DNA of 48,140 bases, from contig URLQ01000004.1 of the NCBI GenBank assembly GCA_900548745.1, forward strand, positions 1 to 48,140. The letters are read 5' to 3'. The notes beneath the pieces were generated by a model. It was not told where the DNA came from, did no database searches, and saw only the letters and a program-made list of their open reading frames with translations. The translations under genes and the position numbers were made by a program. The stretch is from an uncultured Prevotella sp. (lineage in GTDB: Bacteria > Bacteroidota > Bacteroidia > Bacteroidales > Bacteroidaceae). Shown here one piece after another: positions 39,649 to 48,140 of this stretch. Numbering within the stretch: the stretch's first letter is position 1; every line of letters begins with the position of its first letter.

Positions 39649-41007
39649 ATGATACGTTTTTTGAAATACTCATTACTTACAGTACTGCTGTGCTTGGCAA
39701 CAATCGCTGACGCACAGACGCAGAACTACCGTGAGATGCACAAGGTGAAGAAAGGCGAAACGATTTTCGGCATCGCAAAGAAATACGAAATATCCATCGA
39801 GGATCTCATCAAGGCTAACCCCGACATGAACTCTGTGGGATATGAACTAAAGAAGGGCGACTATATCTTCATCCCATACCCTACAGGAAAGCCTGCAACC
39901 ACAACAAGCAAAGACAAGTCTGCACAGCAGAACAAGACTGTAGCAGCGAAAACCAACACCGTAAAGGTTGGCATTATGTTGCCGCTACACAATGTTGACG
40001 GCGACGGCAGACGTATGGTGGAATACTACCGCGGAATACTTATGGGATGCGACAAGCTGAAAAAGGAAGGCATAAACATCGACATAAAGGCATGGAACGT
40101 GGCTATCGACACGGACATCAACCAGACGCTCAGCCAGCAAGGAGCAACAGACTGCGACGTGATTTTCGGTCCGCTATATTCTAAACAAGTACCGGCACTT
40201 TCGGAATTCACCAAGAAACACGGCATAAAACTGGTTATACCTTTTTCTATAACAGGAAACGACGTGGCAAAGAACCCGAACATCTTCCAGGTCTATCAGA
40301 GTCCTGAGCAGTTCTACGGCGAAGTGGTGAAGCAGTTTACAACACGCTTCAGCGGAAGCCACGTAGTGGTGGTTGACTGCAACGACAAACAGAGCGACAA
40401 GGGCGTGTTTACCTTCACACTGAGAAAGGCACTTGCCAACAAAGGCATGACTTGCAGCATAACAAACATTACAAACAGCGATGAAAGCTTTGCAAAGGCT
40501 TTCTCTACTACGAAACCGAACATCGTGGTACTGAACACCGCACGCTCGCCGGAGCTGAACGCCGTGATAGCAAAGCTCGACAAATACAAGGCGACGATGC
40601 CAAGCGTGAAGGTGTCGCTCTTCGGATATACAGAATGGCTGATGTATGCAAAATACAACATGGATAAATTCTGCAAATACGACACCTGCGTACCGTCACA
40701 TTTCTATTATAACCCTCTGTCAACGGCAACAAAGGATTTCTCAACGGAATATCTGAAAAAGTTCGACCAAAGCATGATGGACTATATGCCACGCTTTGCC
40801 ATAACGGGCTATGACCATGCCATGTTCTTCATACGCGGCATTAGCAAACAAGGAAAGCTCTTCAATGGTACGGAACCGGATGCTAAAGCTCTGCAGGCAC
40901 AACTGAAGTTCAGAAAAGCTGACGGACAGAACAGCGGCATGCAGAACCACAATCTGATGTTCGTACACTACAACACGAACAAGACAATCTCCATAATACA
41001 GTTCTAA
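39649..41007 (+). CDS. LysM domain plus type I periplasmic-binding-fold protein
   Basis: A 452-residue exported protein. A signal peptide (MIRFLKYSLLTVLLCLATIADA) is followed by one LysM peptidoglycan-binding domain (about residues 30-78, HKVKKGETIFGIAKKYEISI through YIFIPYP). After a Thr/Lys-rich linker comes a type I periplasmic-binding (Leu/Ile/Val-binding or LpoA/LppC-like) domain from about 105 to the end, starting VKVGIMLPLHNVDGDGRRMVEYYRG. No permease or ABC ATPase is nearby, so solute transport is doubtful. The combination of a cell-wall anchor with this fold recalls LpoA-type activators of PBP1A, an inference only. It is 5 bp or 32 bp (depending on the start chosen) before the next gene, and so is co-transcribed with the small barrel protein. 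Confidence 0.85.
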   Translation: MIRFLKYSLLTVLLCLATIADAQTQNYREMHKVKKGETIFGIAKKYEISIEDLIKANPDMNSVGYELKKGDYIFIPYPTGKPATTTSKDKSAQQNKTVAAKTNTVKVGIMLPLHNVDGDGRRMVEYYRGILMGCDKLKKEGINIDIKAWNVAIDTDINQTLSQQGATDCDVIFGPLYSKQVPALSEFTKKHGIKLVIPFSITGNDVAKNPNIFQVYQSPEQFYGEVVKQFTTRFSGSHVVVVDCNDKQSDKGVFTFTLRKALANKGMTCSITNITNSDESFAKAFSTTKPNIVVLNTARSPELNAVIAKLDKYKATMPSVKVSLFGYTEWLMYAKYNMDKFCKYDTCVPSHFYYNPLSTATKDFSTEYLKKFDQSMMDYMPRFAITGYDHAMFFIRGISKQGKLFNGTEPDAKALQAQLKFRKADGQNSGMQNHNLMFVHYNTNKTISIIQF

Positions 41008-41039
41008 GCCACATGCAAAGGAGACAGCAAAAAACAACG

Positions 41040-41780
41040 ATGAACAGAATAAAGCAATACGCAGCAACAATACTGCTCATGATAACAGCTCTGACAGCAG
41101 AGGCTCAGATAGGACAACACCGCAACGATCTCAGCATCGGAGTGAACGGCGGTTACATGCTCAGCAACATCGGCTTTACACCTAAAGTGAACCAGAAGAT
41201 GCTCGGAGGCATAACGGGAGGTGTTTCCTTCAGATACGTCTGCGAGAAATATTTCTCTACCATCTGCTCGGTACAGGCAGAGGTAAACTATGCACAGACG
41301 GGATGGAAGGAGGATATACTGAACCAGAACGATGAACCCGTGATAAATCCGCAGACCGGCATGGCTGAGGAATACAGCCGCACGATAAGCTACATACAGA
41401 TTCCTGTGTTCGCCCATCTCGCATGGGGAAGGGAGAAACAGGGCTTCCAGTTCTTTTTCCAGGCAGGACCTCAGTTCGGCATCTATCTCAGCGATGATGT
41501 CAAGGCGAACTATGACCTTGCCACCCCAAACGTTGATGACCGCTCCAACAAGAACATAGCACAGGAAACGATGCCGATAGAGAACAAGTTCGACTATGGC
41601 ATAGCGGCAGGACTCGGAATGGAATACTCCCATAGAAAAGCGGGACACTTCCAGATTGAAGGAAGATACTATTACGGTCTGGGAAATATATACGGTGACT
41701 CAAAGAAAGACTACTTCGGAAAGTCGAACCACGGCAACATCGTCATGAAGCTCACCTATCTCTTTGACCTCACCCACTGA
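41040..41780 (+). CDS. Small outer-membrane beta-barrel protein (PorT/OmpX-like)
   Basis: About 246 residues. There is a signal peptide (MNRIKQYAATILLMITALTAEAQ), then an eight-stranded-type barrel with alternating strands such as DLSIGVNGGYMLSNIGFTPK, GGVSFRYVCEKYFSTICSVQ, AGPQFGIYLSDDVKANYDLA and FQIEGRYYYGLGNIYGDS. The final strand is GNIVMKLTYLFDLTH. It belongs to the outer membrane beta-barrel/PorT-like group (PF13568) common in Bacteroidota; the specific role is unknown. An in-frame ATG at 41013 would give a longer basic N-terminus, but I prefer 41040 because it starts a compact signal peptide. Second gene of the LysM unit. Confidence 0.85.
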   Translation: MNRIKQYAATILLMITALTAEAQIGQHRNDLSIGVNGGYMLSNIGFTPKVNQKMLGGITGGVSFRYVCEKYFSTICSVQAEVNYAQTGWKEDILNQNDEPVINPQTGMAEEYSRTISYIQIPVFAHLAWGREKQGFQFFFQAGPQFGIYLSDDVKANYDLATPNVDDRSNKNIAQETMPIENKFDYGIAAGLGMEYSHRKAGHFQIEGRYYYGLGNIYGDSKKDYFGKSNHGNIVMKLTYLFDLTH

Positions 41781-41849
41781 GAATAGAAACAATAAACAAA
41801 ATTTGAAAATAACCAATTAACCAAATTAATAACTTAAAAAACATCGTTT

Positions 41850-43376
41850 ATGTTTGAAAATCAACCAAAAGGTCTGTGGGCCTTAGCCTTGGCAAACACT
41901 GGTGAGCGTTTCGGCTACTACACCATGCTTGCAGTGTTCTTACTCTATTTACAGGCTAACTTCGGTTTTGAAACCGGATTGGCAAGTACTATTTACTCAA
42001 CATTCCTGATGATGGTCTACTTCCTTCCAATCATCGGAGGTATCGCTGCCGACAAGTTCGGCTTTGGACGTATGGTTACCACTGGTATCTTCATCATGTT
42101 CATCGGCTATCTTGTCCTCTCGCTTCCTCTCGGCAAAGACACTGTTGCCATTGCCGCTATGGGACTGTCACTAATCCTCATCGCCTTAGGAACAGGATTG
42201 TTCAAAGGAAACCTTCAGGTTATGGTAGGTCGTCTCTATGACGAGCCTGCGTTTGCCAAAAACCGAGATTCCGGTTTCTCACTGTTCTACATGGCTATCA
42301 ATATCGGTGCGATGTTCGCTCCTACAGCAGCCATCAAGATCATGAAGTGGGCACAGGTCAGCTTCGGCGTATCGCCAGAGGATGCTTACCACTTTGCCTT
42401 TGCAGTGGCTTGTGCTTCTCTTATCGTAAGTATCGCCATCTACTACGCATTCAGCTTCACTTATAAACATGTTCTTGCAAACGAAGCAAAGAAGAACTCT
42501 GCCGACGCATCAAAAGCTGATGCCAAGGAGCTTTCTCCTGCCGAGACAAAGGAGCGCATCGTTTGTCTGTGTCTTGTGTTTGCTGTGGTTATCTTCTTCT
42601 GGATGGCATTCCACCAGAACGGCAACACTCTGACTTTGTTTGCACGCGACTATACAAACAAGACTTCTGAGGGTCTGCAGTCTATGGCATTCGACGTAAC
42701 GAACCTCGTTGCCTGCATCTTTGTAATATACGGCTGCTTCAGTCTGGCACAGAGCAAATCGGGTAAGGGCAAGGGCATTTCACTTGGTGTTATCGTTGCA
42801 GCCATCGCCTTCCTGTTCTACAAATACAACAACCTTGACGGTGTTGTTGAAGTGGAAGCTCCTATCTTCCAGCAGTTCAACCCATGCTACGTTGTTGCCC
42901 TGACTCCAGTCAGCGTTGCATTGTTCTCATGGCTCAACAAGATTGGCAAGGAGCCTACATCACCTGAGAAGATTGGTCTTGGTATGCTCGTAGCTGCTCT
43001 TGGTTTCGTTTGGATGGCAGTAGGTTCAATGGGTCTCGAACTCCCGTTGGCACAGGGCGACCCTGCTACTGAAGGTCCACGTGTAAGCGCCAACCTGCTT
43101 ATCTCAACTTACCTCATTCTTACATTTGCCGAGTTGCTGCTTTCTCCTATCGGTATCTCATTCGTATCTAAGGTAGCACCTCCAAAGTATGCTGGTCTGA
43201 TGATGGGTCTGTGGTTTGGTGCGACAGCCATCGGCAACCAGTTGGTAATGGTTCCTGGCATCATGTGGGGACAGAACTTCAACCTCGTTACTATCTGGGG
43301 TGTTCTCGCCGGCATCTGCCTCGTGTCAGCTCTCTTCATCTTCTCTATCATCAAGAAGTTGAACAAGGTAAGCTAA
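41850..43376 (+). CDS. POT/PTR2-family proton-coupled peptide transporter
   Basis: A 508-residue polytopic inner-membrane protein of the MFS peptide-transporter (POT) family, expected to import di- and tripeptides with protons. It has about 12-14 hydrophobic helices. TM1 contains NTGERFGYYTMLAVFLLYLQ (residues 16-35). The usual POT motif is ExxERF, but here the first Glu is Asn16 (N-T-G-E-R-F), with Glu19 and Arg20 kept. The TM4 lysine is present in LGTGLFKGNLQVMVG. FYMAINIGAMFAP corresponds to the PTR2 signature FYxxINxG. The gene lies 69 bp after the barrel protein. A strong terminator follows. Confidence 0.92.
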   Translation: MFENQPKGLWALALANTGERFGYYTMLAVFLLYLQANFGFETGLASTIYSTFLMMVYFLPIIGGIAADKFGFGRMVTTGIFIMFIGYLVLSLPLGKDTVAIAAMGLSLILIALGTGLFKGNLQVMVGRLYDEPAFAKNRDSGFSLFYMAINIGAMFAPTAAIKIMKWAQVSFGVSPEDAYHFAFAVACASLIVSIAIYYAFSFTYKHVLANEAKKNSADASKADAKELSPAETKERIVCLCLVFAVVIFFWMAFHQNGNTLTLFARDYTNKTSEGLQSMAFDVTNLVACIFVIYGCFSLAQSKSGKGKGISLGVIVAAIAFLFYKYNNLDGVVEVEAPIFQQFNPCYVVALTPVSVALFSWLNKIGKEPTSPEKIGLGMLVAALGFVWMAVGSMGLELPLAQGDPATEGPRVSANLLISTYLILTFAELLLSPIGISFVSKVAPPKYAGLMMGLWFGATAIGNQLVMVPGIMWGQNFNLVTIWGVLAGICLVSALFIFSIIKKLNKVS

Positions 43377-43413
43377 TTCTAATTCTAAGGCTCGCAAGAG
43401 AGAACTTATAAAC

Positions 43414-43449
43414 AAAGCCACATCCGTCGGCATTGACGGATGTGGCTTT
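43414..43449. terminator. Bidirectional terminator between the POT gene and the 1515-aa gene
   Basis: A perfect 15-bp stem (43414-43428 with 43435-43449; core GCCACATCCGTC) and a 6-nt loop, followed by a T-rich stretch on the plus strand and an A-rich upstream side that gives a T-run on the minus strand. It lies in the gap between convergent genes. Confidence 0.87.
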
Positions 43450-43482
43450 TGTTTTTAGTTTGGTTATCGATATGTCGGCGAC

Positions 43483-46400
43483 TTATCTGATGATAACCTT
43501 CTGGTCGTTGATGATGTAAGAGCCTGCCTTCAAATTCTTCAGAGTTGAAAGGCCCATGCCGACGAGCTTGCCGTCGATGGTGTAGACATCGTAAGAAGAA
43601 GCCTTGAGCACATTCTCTATTGACTCTATGTCTGCTGTTATTGCCGCTGCCAAGGTTGCCTCAGACTCACCGTCAGCAAACAATGCCGTTACCGCATACA
43701 CATATGTCTTTCCCTTTTCTGTAGTATTGTCAACAAACTCAAGCTTCTCTGCATCAAGAGTCTTCAGCAAAGTGCCGTCACGATAAACATTGTAACCGGT
43801 AACCTTTCCTGAGCCGGACTCATACTTGATGTCGTCTATCTTGAACAGGAAGTTCGTTTCGTTGCTTGTGGTCTGATGGATGGCAAAGCGTGTTGCTCCT
43901 TCCGGAATCTCCACCTTTATCTCTTCCCACTCGCCACTGCTTAGAGTGCGGCTGTCGCCGATCTTCACGAACTTGCAGATATCCGTTCCCTCTGTAGAAT
44001 ACAACACTTCGAAGGTCTCCGGCAACGGGAATCCATCCGTCATGCTGTTGGAAGCCCAGAAGGATATGGTCTGCTTTCTTCCGCTCAGCGCAGGACTGAT
44101 GAGCCAGTTGTCTGCATCGTAATAGTCCGGGAGGTTAGGGTCGCTGCCGCATTTGTATAATGAAGCAAGATATTTGCTGCCGCCATGAGGCTTGAGAGCG
44201 GGTTCGGTGTCGAGAATCTCCTGAGTAATCCAGTCCGTCAGCGGATCAGCAAGTATGAATGCAAACCGTTCTCCCTGGTTCGGATACTCAATACCTGGGA
44301 ACAGACTACCTGTCTCGGCATCGGCAGGTGTTGAAGTGCCAACCTGTCCTGTCCATTCGCCAAACTTATCCATAGTCCATGAGTCATAGTTCTCGAATCC
44401 GTCTTCCACTTCAGCTACTGTTGGAGAGACAGCAGTCCAAGAAACCTTCACGCTACCATCACCGCTCTCCGTTGCATCAACATTAGTCGGACGTGGTTTG
44501 TTGGAAATATCAAACGCCACAGATGCAGTCTTCGTATTGTCATCAAGATTCATGTCCGCATCATAAGCCACCTCTGCCTTCAGCTCAACGGCATCGTTCT
44601 GTTCCATCACGCTCGAAGCATAGTCCAGCGAATAGGTCTTTGATGCGAACGGAGCAAGTTCTGCCTTCTCCTCCTTGCTGTCAACGAGTTTGTCGCCGGC
44701 ATAGAGCTTCACGGTATAGTCCCTTGCAGGAGTGCTGCCGAAGTTGCTCACGGTAACTTCAACCTTTGCCGTTTCGCCCTTCTTGATTCGTGCTGGAGCA
44801 GTGAAATTCTTCAGAGTAAGATCGCTGTTATGTATGTCGCGAACATAGAATTCATCCAGATATATCCTCTCTCCGAGATTTGCTGTGCCGGTAAATCTGA
44901 AGATGACATACGGCAGAGATGCCAGTTCCGGCTTCAGTGATATAGACTCACGAACCCAGCCTCCATCATCAGCAGTGGCATCTATTGTCTTCAGGTCCTC
45001 TATGCTTCCATCCGGCTTCTGCACGGAAACGACAAGTTTGGCGTTAGAACCCGCTTCAGCCATGTGGCTGAAGATGAGCATCGGGTTGGTAGTGCCAGCA
45101 AGACAAATCTTACCTGAGCCGATTATACCTGTTCCATCGTTGGCATCGCTACGCATTGCAAAGCTGCCGCCATCGCCGTCAGAAGACTCCAGGGTGAGAC
45201 CTATGGTGAAGTCTTTCTTCAGTGTCCACCACATGTCGTAAGTCAGCTCGGCACCCTGGAAGCTCTCAAAGAACGGAGTGTCGTAAGGTTTGCCCACAAC
45301 CATATACGGAGTGTACCCGACGGAGCCTTCGCCCGTTTCGTTAACCGCCGTAACGCCGAACCGCACAAGACTCTGTTCACCTTCGTTGGTAACGAAAGAA
45401 TAGTCATAGAAGTTTGTGCCTACAGGTATTTTCGCTTCAAGCGAAGGAATTTCTCCATATGGGCTATCCTCAAGGGTATAGAACTTGTGCGAAGTCTTCT
45501 GCGTGTCAACATATCCTCCATTTTCACCTTCCTCCTTGTCGGTCCATGTAACCTTTACGGAAGAGGTATTGTCTGCAATGTTCAATACCGGAGAACTTGG
45601 AGTGTCGATACCCACATAAGCGTCAACAGGTTCCGTTGTGCGTCCGTTGCCGTCTGCATTGGCAGATGTTATACTATAGGAGTTGAATCCGTTTTCTGGA
45701 GTTGTATCAACGAATGTCTGCTTAGAGCCAGGAGCCACATCTGTCAGTTCCTTGATGACAACGCCTCCACGCTTTATCCTGAAGTTCAGCTTGCCGGAAA
45801 GGGCTGTGCCGTTGATAGCCTTCGTCGGGGCTGTGAAACTGATTGTCGCACTCATTGCTCCCTTTTCGGCAGGAACGACCGTGAAGTTGTCTGCCGCTGC
45901 CGGAGCAGAAGCCGTCATACCGGCACTCACACTTATATCGTCAAGCTGCAGATAGTACTGGTCTGGCTCGCTGACAGCATGGAATCCTATATAGAGCTTG
46001 CCGTCTTCGGTAGCGGTAATCTCCTTGGTAAATTCCGTGTATGCTCCCGGCAGTTCCGTTGCAGGCAGCAGCTCTGTCGTCATACCTTCTACTGTGTTGC
46101 TGGAACCATATTTCACCTCAAGCTTCTCTACAAGAGAAGATCTGTAAGACCTTGCCTTGAACTTCACGGTGTATACCTTGTTTTTCTCCACCTTGAGCGG
46201 AGGAGTGATGAGCCAGTCGTCGCCCACATTATCCTTATTATATTTATATCTTGCCTCGCCGTTGCCGTCGGTATAGTTATAGAACCACTTTGAGTCGTCG
46301 TTGTTGTTGTCGATAATGGTGAAGTAAGCCATGGCGTCCTCACTGTCAAACCCTTCTGAATACGGAAGGTTAATGGCATCACCATATACCTTATAGTCGG

Positions 46401-48030
46401 AGCGGACCTCTTCACCTGTCTTCTTGTCGTTGTAAGCCTTCACGCCGTAGGCATAAGCCTTAAAGTCCTTGCTTGTAATCTTGTCGCTGAAGCTCGTTTC
46501 CGTAATGCCCTTGGCAACAACGGTCTTGTCAGGATATCTGACGACATCATATTTCACATCGCCCACATATCCTCCGTTTACACCTTCCGTAACGGCATCC
46601 CACGAAAGACTTACGTCACCGGTCTCTTCGTTGAGAGCGAGACTTATGTTTTCTGCTCCCTTAGGAGTGTCGTAGCCTACATACATCGTAGTCTTAGCTA
46701 TCTCTCCCTTACCCTCTGAGTTGGAAGTGGAAACTTTAATATTCTTCAGTCCGTCTGTATCGAAAGTCAGGCTTTCCGTAACGTCGGCACCTGGTGCGCC
46801 GCTGCCGCTGGCAAGCACATCAGCACCCTCGGAAATGGAGTACGCCACCTCACCTGTAAGGTTGTCACCTTTTATATTTGTTGTAGGTAGTTTGAATGAA
46901 ATGGTACCGTTCAGGTTACCATCTGTGAAATGTGTTGTCAAGTCTGTCGCTGCCGTCGGCGCACCGTCGGCAAGAGCCTCCGGCACGGTGAGGAGCATTA
47001 TCATATTGTTGTTGGTGAACTCTCCTACTACTTCTGCAGCACCTGTAGTGAGGTCTACCGTATAAAGCTTTGATGAACCGGCGCCATCAACACATGCCCA
47101 ATAGAATACGCCCGTCTTCTGGTCTATCTCACCACTCTGATAGTAGTATTTCTGTTCGCTGTTCATCAGTCTTACGCCTGTGGCTCCTATCAGTTTCTCT
47201 TCCGCCGTCAATGTGTTTATCTTGTAGAGGTTACCGTCTTCGGCTACACCATACAGCACATTGTCTTTTGTCATGCCGAGAGCAACATACTGATGCCCCA
47301 GTCTTCCGATAGTGGTGCGTGTCTTGTTCGGGTAGTCCACAATGCCAAGTTCCATTGCGCTGGCATCAGAATTGAAGAACTCTCCGTACACCGTGCCGTC
47401 GTCGGCTGTTGCCGTCTCGCAGGCAATAAGAGAATAATCGTTCAGGTCGACAATGTCTCCTTCCCTCTCCCACGTCTCTGTATTGAACACATATAGCGAA
47501 GCGAATATAACTCCAGGATAAGCGGTATAGTTCACGGTGTACAGCTTGTCGCCGACAATGGCACCGCCGCCGTTAGGACGGATATAATTATTCAGTCCTA
47601 ACGCCTCAACGGTGATGTTGCTCACCGCATTGAATTTATAGAAGCCATAGGCTTTACCACTGTCTCCCCACGTGGCATCATCCACCACGCTGCCCCACAG
47701 CTCTCTGCCCGACACCGTCTTTGCCGTTCTCAACGGCACTCTCGGTTGAAGAGACAATGGTGAAAGGTTGCCACCGTGGCGCAACTCCTTAAGTCCGGAG
47801 TTGAAGCTGTTTCTAAGCACCATTCCTTTGAAAAGCAACGGATAGCTGTCTTCCAACTTCTGTTCCTGTTTACGCAATGCGGCAGGAGTTGTCCTCATGG
47901 GTTTCTGTAATACTGACGCAGGAATAGTGCTACGCAGTCCCAATTCCAGTTTCTGGGCATCTGTCTTCACCGGCAACAAAAGCATTGCCGCTGTAGCTCC
48001 AGTGATAATGAAGTTCAGTTTGTTACTCAT
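43483..48030 (-). CDS. Large secreted multidomain protein (choice-of-anchor J, Fn3) with T9SS type A-like C-terminus
   Basis: A 1515-residue exported protein. Signal peptide about residues 1-25. Residues about 100-345 contain propeller-like repeats (ALGMTKDNVLYGVAEDGNLY). Several fibronectin III-like modules lie at about 355-455, 460-555, 705-905, 1180-1205 and 1405-1470. Three choice-of-anchor J/cleaved-adhesin-type jelly rolls sit at about 555-705 (LPYSEGFDSEDAM, VGDDWLITPPL), 915-1065 (FFESFQGAELTYDMWW) and 1210-1405 (DNWLISPALSGRKQTISFWA). A CARDB-like module covers about 1070-1175. The C-terminus (about 1470-1515, YDVYTIDGKLVGMG through KAGSYIINDQKVIIR) resembles a type A T9SS sorting domain. 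No protease catalytic domain is visible. Probably a surface-attached or secreted adhesive or glycan-binding protein. Confidence 0.9.
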   Translation of the reverse strand: MSNKLNFIITGATAAMLLLPVKTDAQKLELGLRSTIPASVLQKPMRTTPAALRKQEQKLEDSYPLLFKGMVLRNSFNSGLKELRHGGNLSPLSLQPRVPLRTAKTVSGRELWGSVVDDATWGDSGKAYGFYKFNAVSNITVEALGLNNYIRPNGGGAIVGDKLYTVNYTAYPGVIFASLYVFNTETWEREGDIVDLNDYSLIACETATADDGTVYGEFFNSDASAMELGIVDYPNKTRTTIGRLGHQYVALGMTKDNVLYGVAEDGNLYKINTLTAEEKLIGATGVRLMNSEQKYYYQSGEIDQKTGVFYWACVDGAGSSKLYTVDLTTGAAEVVGEFTNNNMIMLLTVPEALADGAPTAATDLTTHFTDGNLNGTISFKLPTTNIKGDNLTGEVAYSISEGADVLASGSGAPGADVTESLTFDTDGLKNIKVSTSNSEGKGEIAKTTMYVGYDTPKGAENISLALNEETGDVSLSWDAVTEGVNGGYVGDVKYDVVRYPDKTVVAKGITETSFSDKITSKDFKAYAYGVKAYNDKKTGEEVRSDYKVYGDAINLPYSEGFDSEDAMAYFTIIDNNNDDSKWFYNYTDGNGEARYKYNKDNVGDDWLITPPLKVEKNKVYTVKFKARSYRSSLVEKLEVKYGSSNTVEGMTTELLPATELPGAYTEFTKEITATEDGKLYIGFHAVSEPDQYYLQLDDISVSAGMTASAPAAADNFTVVPAEKGAMSATISFTAPTKAINGTALSGKLNFRIKRGGVVIKELTDVAPGSKQTFVDTTPENGFNSYSITSANADGNGRTTEPVDAYVGIDTPSSPVLNIADNTSSVKVTWTDKEEGENGGYVDTQKTSHKFYTLEDSPYGEIPSLEAKIPVGTNFYDYSFVTNEGEQSLVRFGVTAVNETGEGSVGYTPYMVVGKPYDTPFFESFQGAELTYDMWWTLKKDFTIGLTLESSDGDGGSFAMRSDANDGTGIIGSGKICLAGTTNPMLIFSHMAEAGSNAKLVVSVQKPDGSIEDLKTIDATADDGGWVRESISLKPELASLPYVIFRFTGTANLGERIYLDEFYVRDIHNSDLTLKNFTAPARIKKGETAKVEVTVSNFGSTPARDYTVKLYAGDKLVDSKEEKAELAPFASKTYSLDYASSVMEQNDAVELKAEVAYDADMNLDDNTKTASVAFDISNKPRPTNVDATESGDGSVKVSWTAVSPTVAEVEDGFENYDSWTMDKFGEWTGQVGTSTPADAETGSLFPGIEYPNQGERFAFILADPLTDWITQEILDTEPALKPHGGSKYLASLYKCGSDPNLPDYYDADNWLISPALSGRKQTISFWASNSMTDGFPLPETFEVLYSTEGTDICKFVKIGDSRTLSSGEWEEIKVEIPEGATRFAIHQTTSNETNFLFKIDDIKYESGSGKVTGYNVYRDGTLLKTLDAEKLEFVDNTTEKGKTYVYAVTALFADGESEATLAAAITADIESIENVLKASSYDVYTIDGKLVGMGLSTLKNLKAGSYIINDQKVIIR

Positions 48031-48067
48031 AAGCTAAAACATGTTTTTAATGATGTATAGTATTAAA

Positions 48068-48135
48068 TCTCTTGTGGATGCAAATACTTTGCAAACGAGC
48101 GCAAAGAGAGTTTTACTCTCAATTTGCCGAGTGCA
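48068..48135 (-). promoter_or_regulatory. Structured upstream element of the 1515-aa gene
   Basis: Upstream of the gene the sequence shows nested inverted repeats: CTTTGC...GCAAAG (minus strand, about 48106-48087) and GAGAGT-AAA-ACTCTC (about 48120-48106), with further GCAAA/TTTGC pairs around them. Several TTTG motifs occur, but none is preceded by TA at the normal -7 spacing, so an ordinary promoter is not clearly present. The element runs into the window edge. It may be a regulator-binding region or a copy of an interspersed repeat. Confidence 0.35.
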
Positions 48136-48140
48136 GCTAA

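Noticed and set aside
45487..46293. 268-codon plus-strand open frame
   Set aside because: Antisense to the fibronectin/adhesin-type gene; the product shows no domain and is Cys/Arg-rich as antisense frames often are.

Overview
The window reads as chromosomal DNA of a Bacteroidota bacterium, most likely Prevotellaceae (Prevotella/Segatella-like). Three things point there: (i) at least nine gene starts are preceded by a Bacteroidota-type promoter, TTG-N19/20-TAnnTTTG, and purine-rich Shine-Dalgarno sites are mostly absent; (ii) two proteins end in type IX secretion sorting domains and several are Bacteroidota-type outer-membrane barrels; (iii) gene content includes a BT0820-like HAD protein, a DUF3332 lipoprotein, ribonuclease Y with ZapA, and a phosphoglycerate-mutase-like protein in the threonine operon. 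The genus is an inference. I see no rRNA, tRNA, CRISPR array, prophage or intact insertion sequence.

Layout. 1-7.7 kb, minus strand: fmt, glmS, then an envelope/exopolysaccharide operon rfbA > BY-kinase/Wzz > HAD phosphatase > GtrA flippase-like protein, with a strong hairpin before gtrA. 7.7-10.7 kb, plus: a hypothetical protein, then a coiled-coil protein, zapA and rny. 10.7-17.3 kb, plus: a 22-bp-period repeat array, then metA (probably acetyl-CoA specific), a U32/RlhA-like protein, a lipobox/zinc-ribbon membrane protein, and a TonB-dependent receptor whose promoter predicts a leaderless mRNA. 17.4-21.2 kb: an outer-membrane barrel protein (minus) divergent from a DUF3332 lipoprotein (plus), the latter followed by a second 22-bp-period array and a 22-bp perfect hairpin. 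21.2-26.3 kb, minus: thrA > ApgM-like putative homoserine kinase > thrC. 26.6-31.5 kb, plus: ridA-queC, then a secreted CHU_C protein overlapping uvrA. 31.6-34.4 kb, minus: pyrB-pyrI-glyA. 34.5-36.9 kb, plus: a PBP1A-type peptidoglycan synthase. 37-39.1 kb, minus: ptb-buk. 39.6-43.4 kb, plus: a LysM/periplasmic-binding-fold protein, a small outer-membrane barrel and a POT-family transporter. 43.5-48.0 kb, minus: a 1515-residue secreted multidomain protein with a T9SS type A-like C-terminus.

Taken together the region is mostly housekeeping (translation initiation, aspartate-family amino acids, pyrimidines, one-carbon metabolism, DNA repair, RNA decay, division, cell wall) with envelope and secretion genes interspersed. 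The least explained sequence is intergenic: two arrays of 22-bp periodicity (10756-10926 and 21010-21119), a set of long perfect hairpins between convergent genes, an atypical GC-richer patch at about 39.37-39.47 kb, and a structured element cut by the right edge. The strongest gene-level inferences are the replacement of classical ThrB by an ApgM-like protein, the Glu111 signature in MetA, and the altered proton-coupling motif of the POT transporter.
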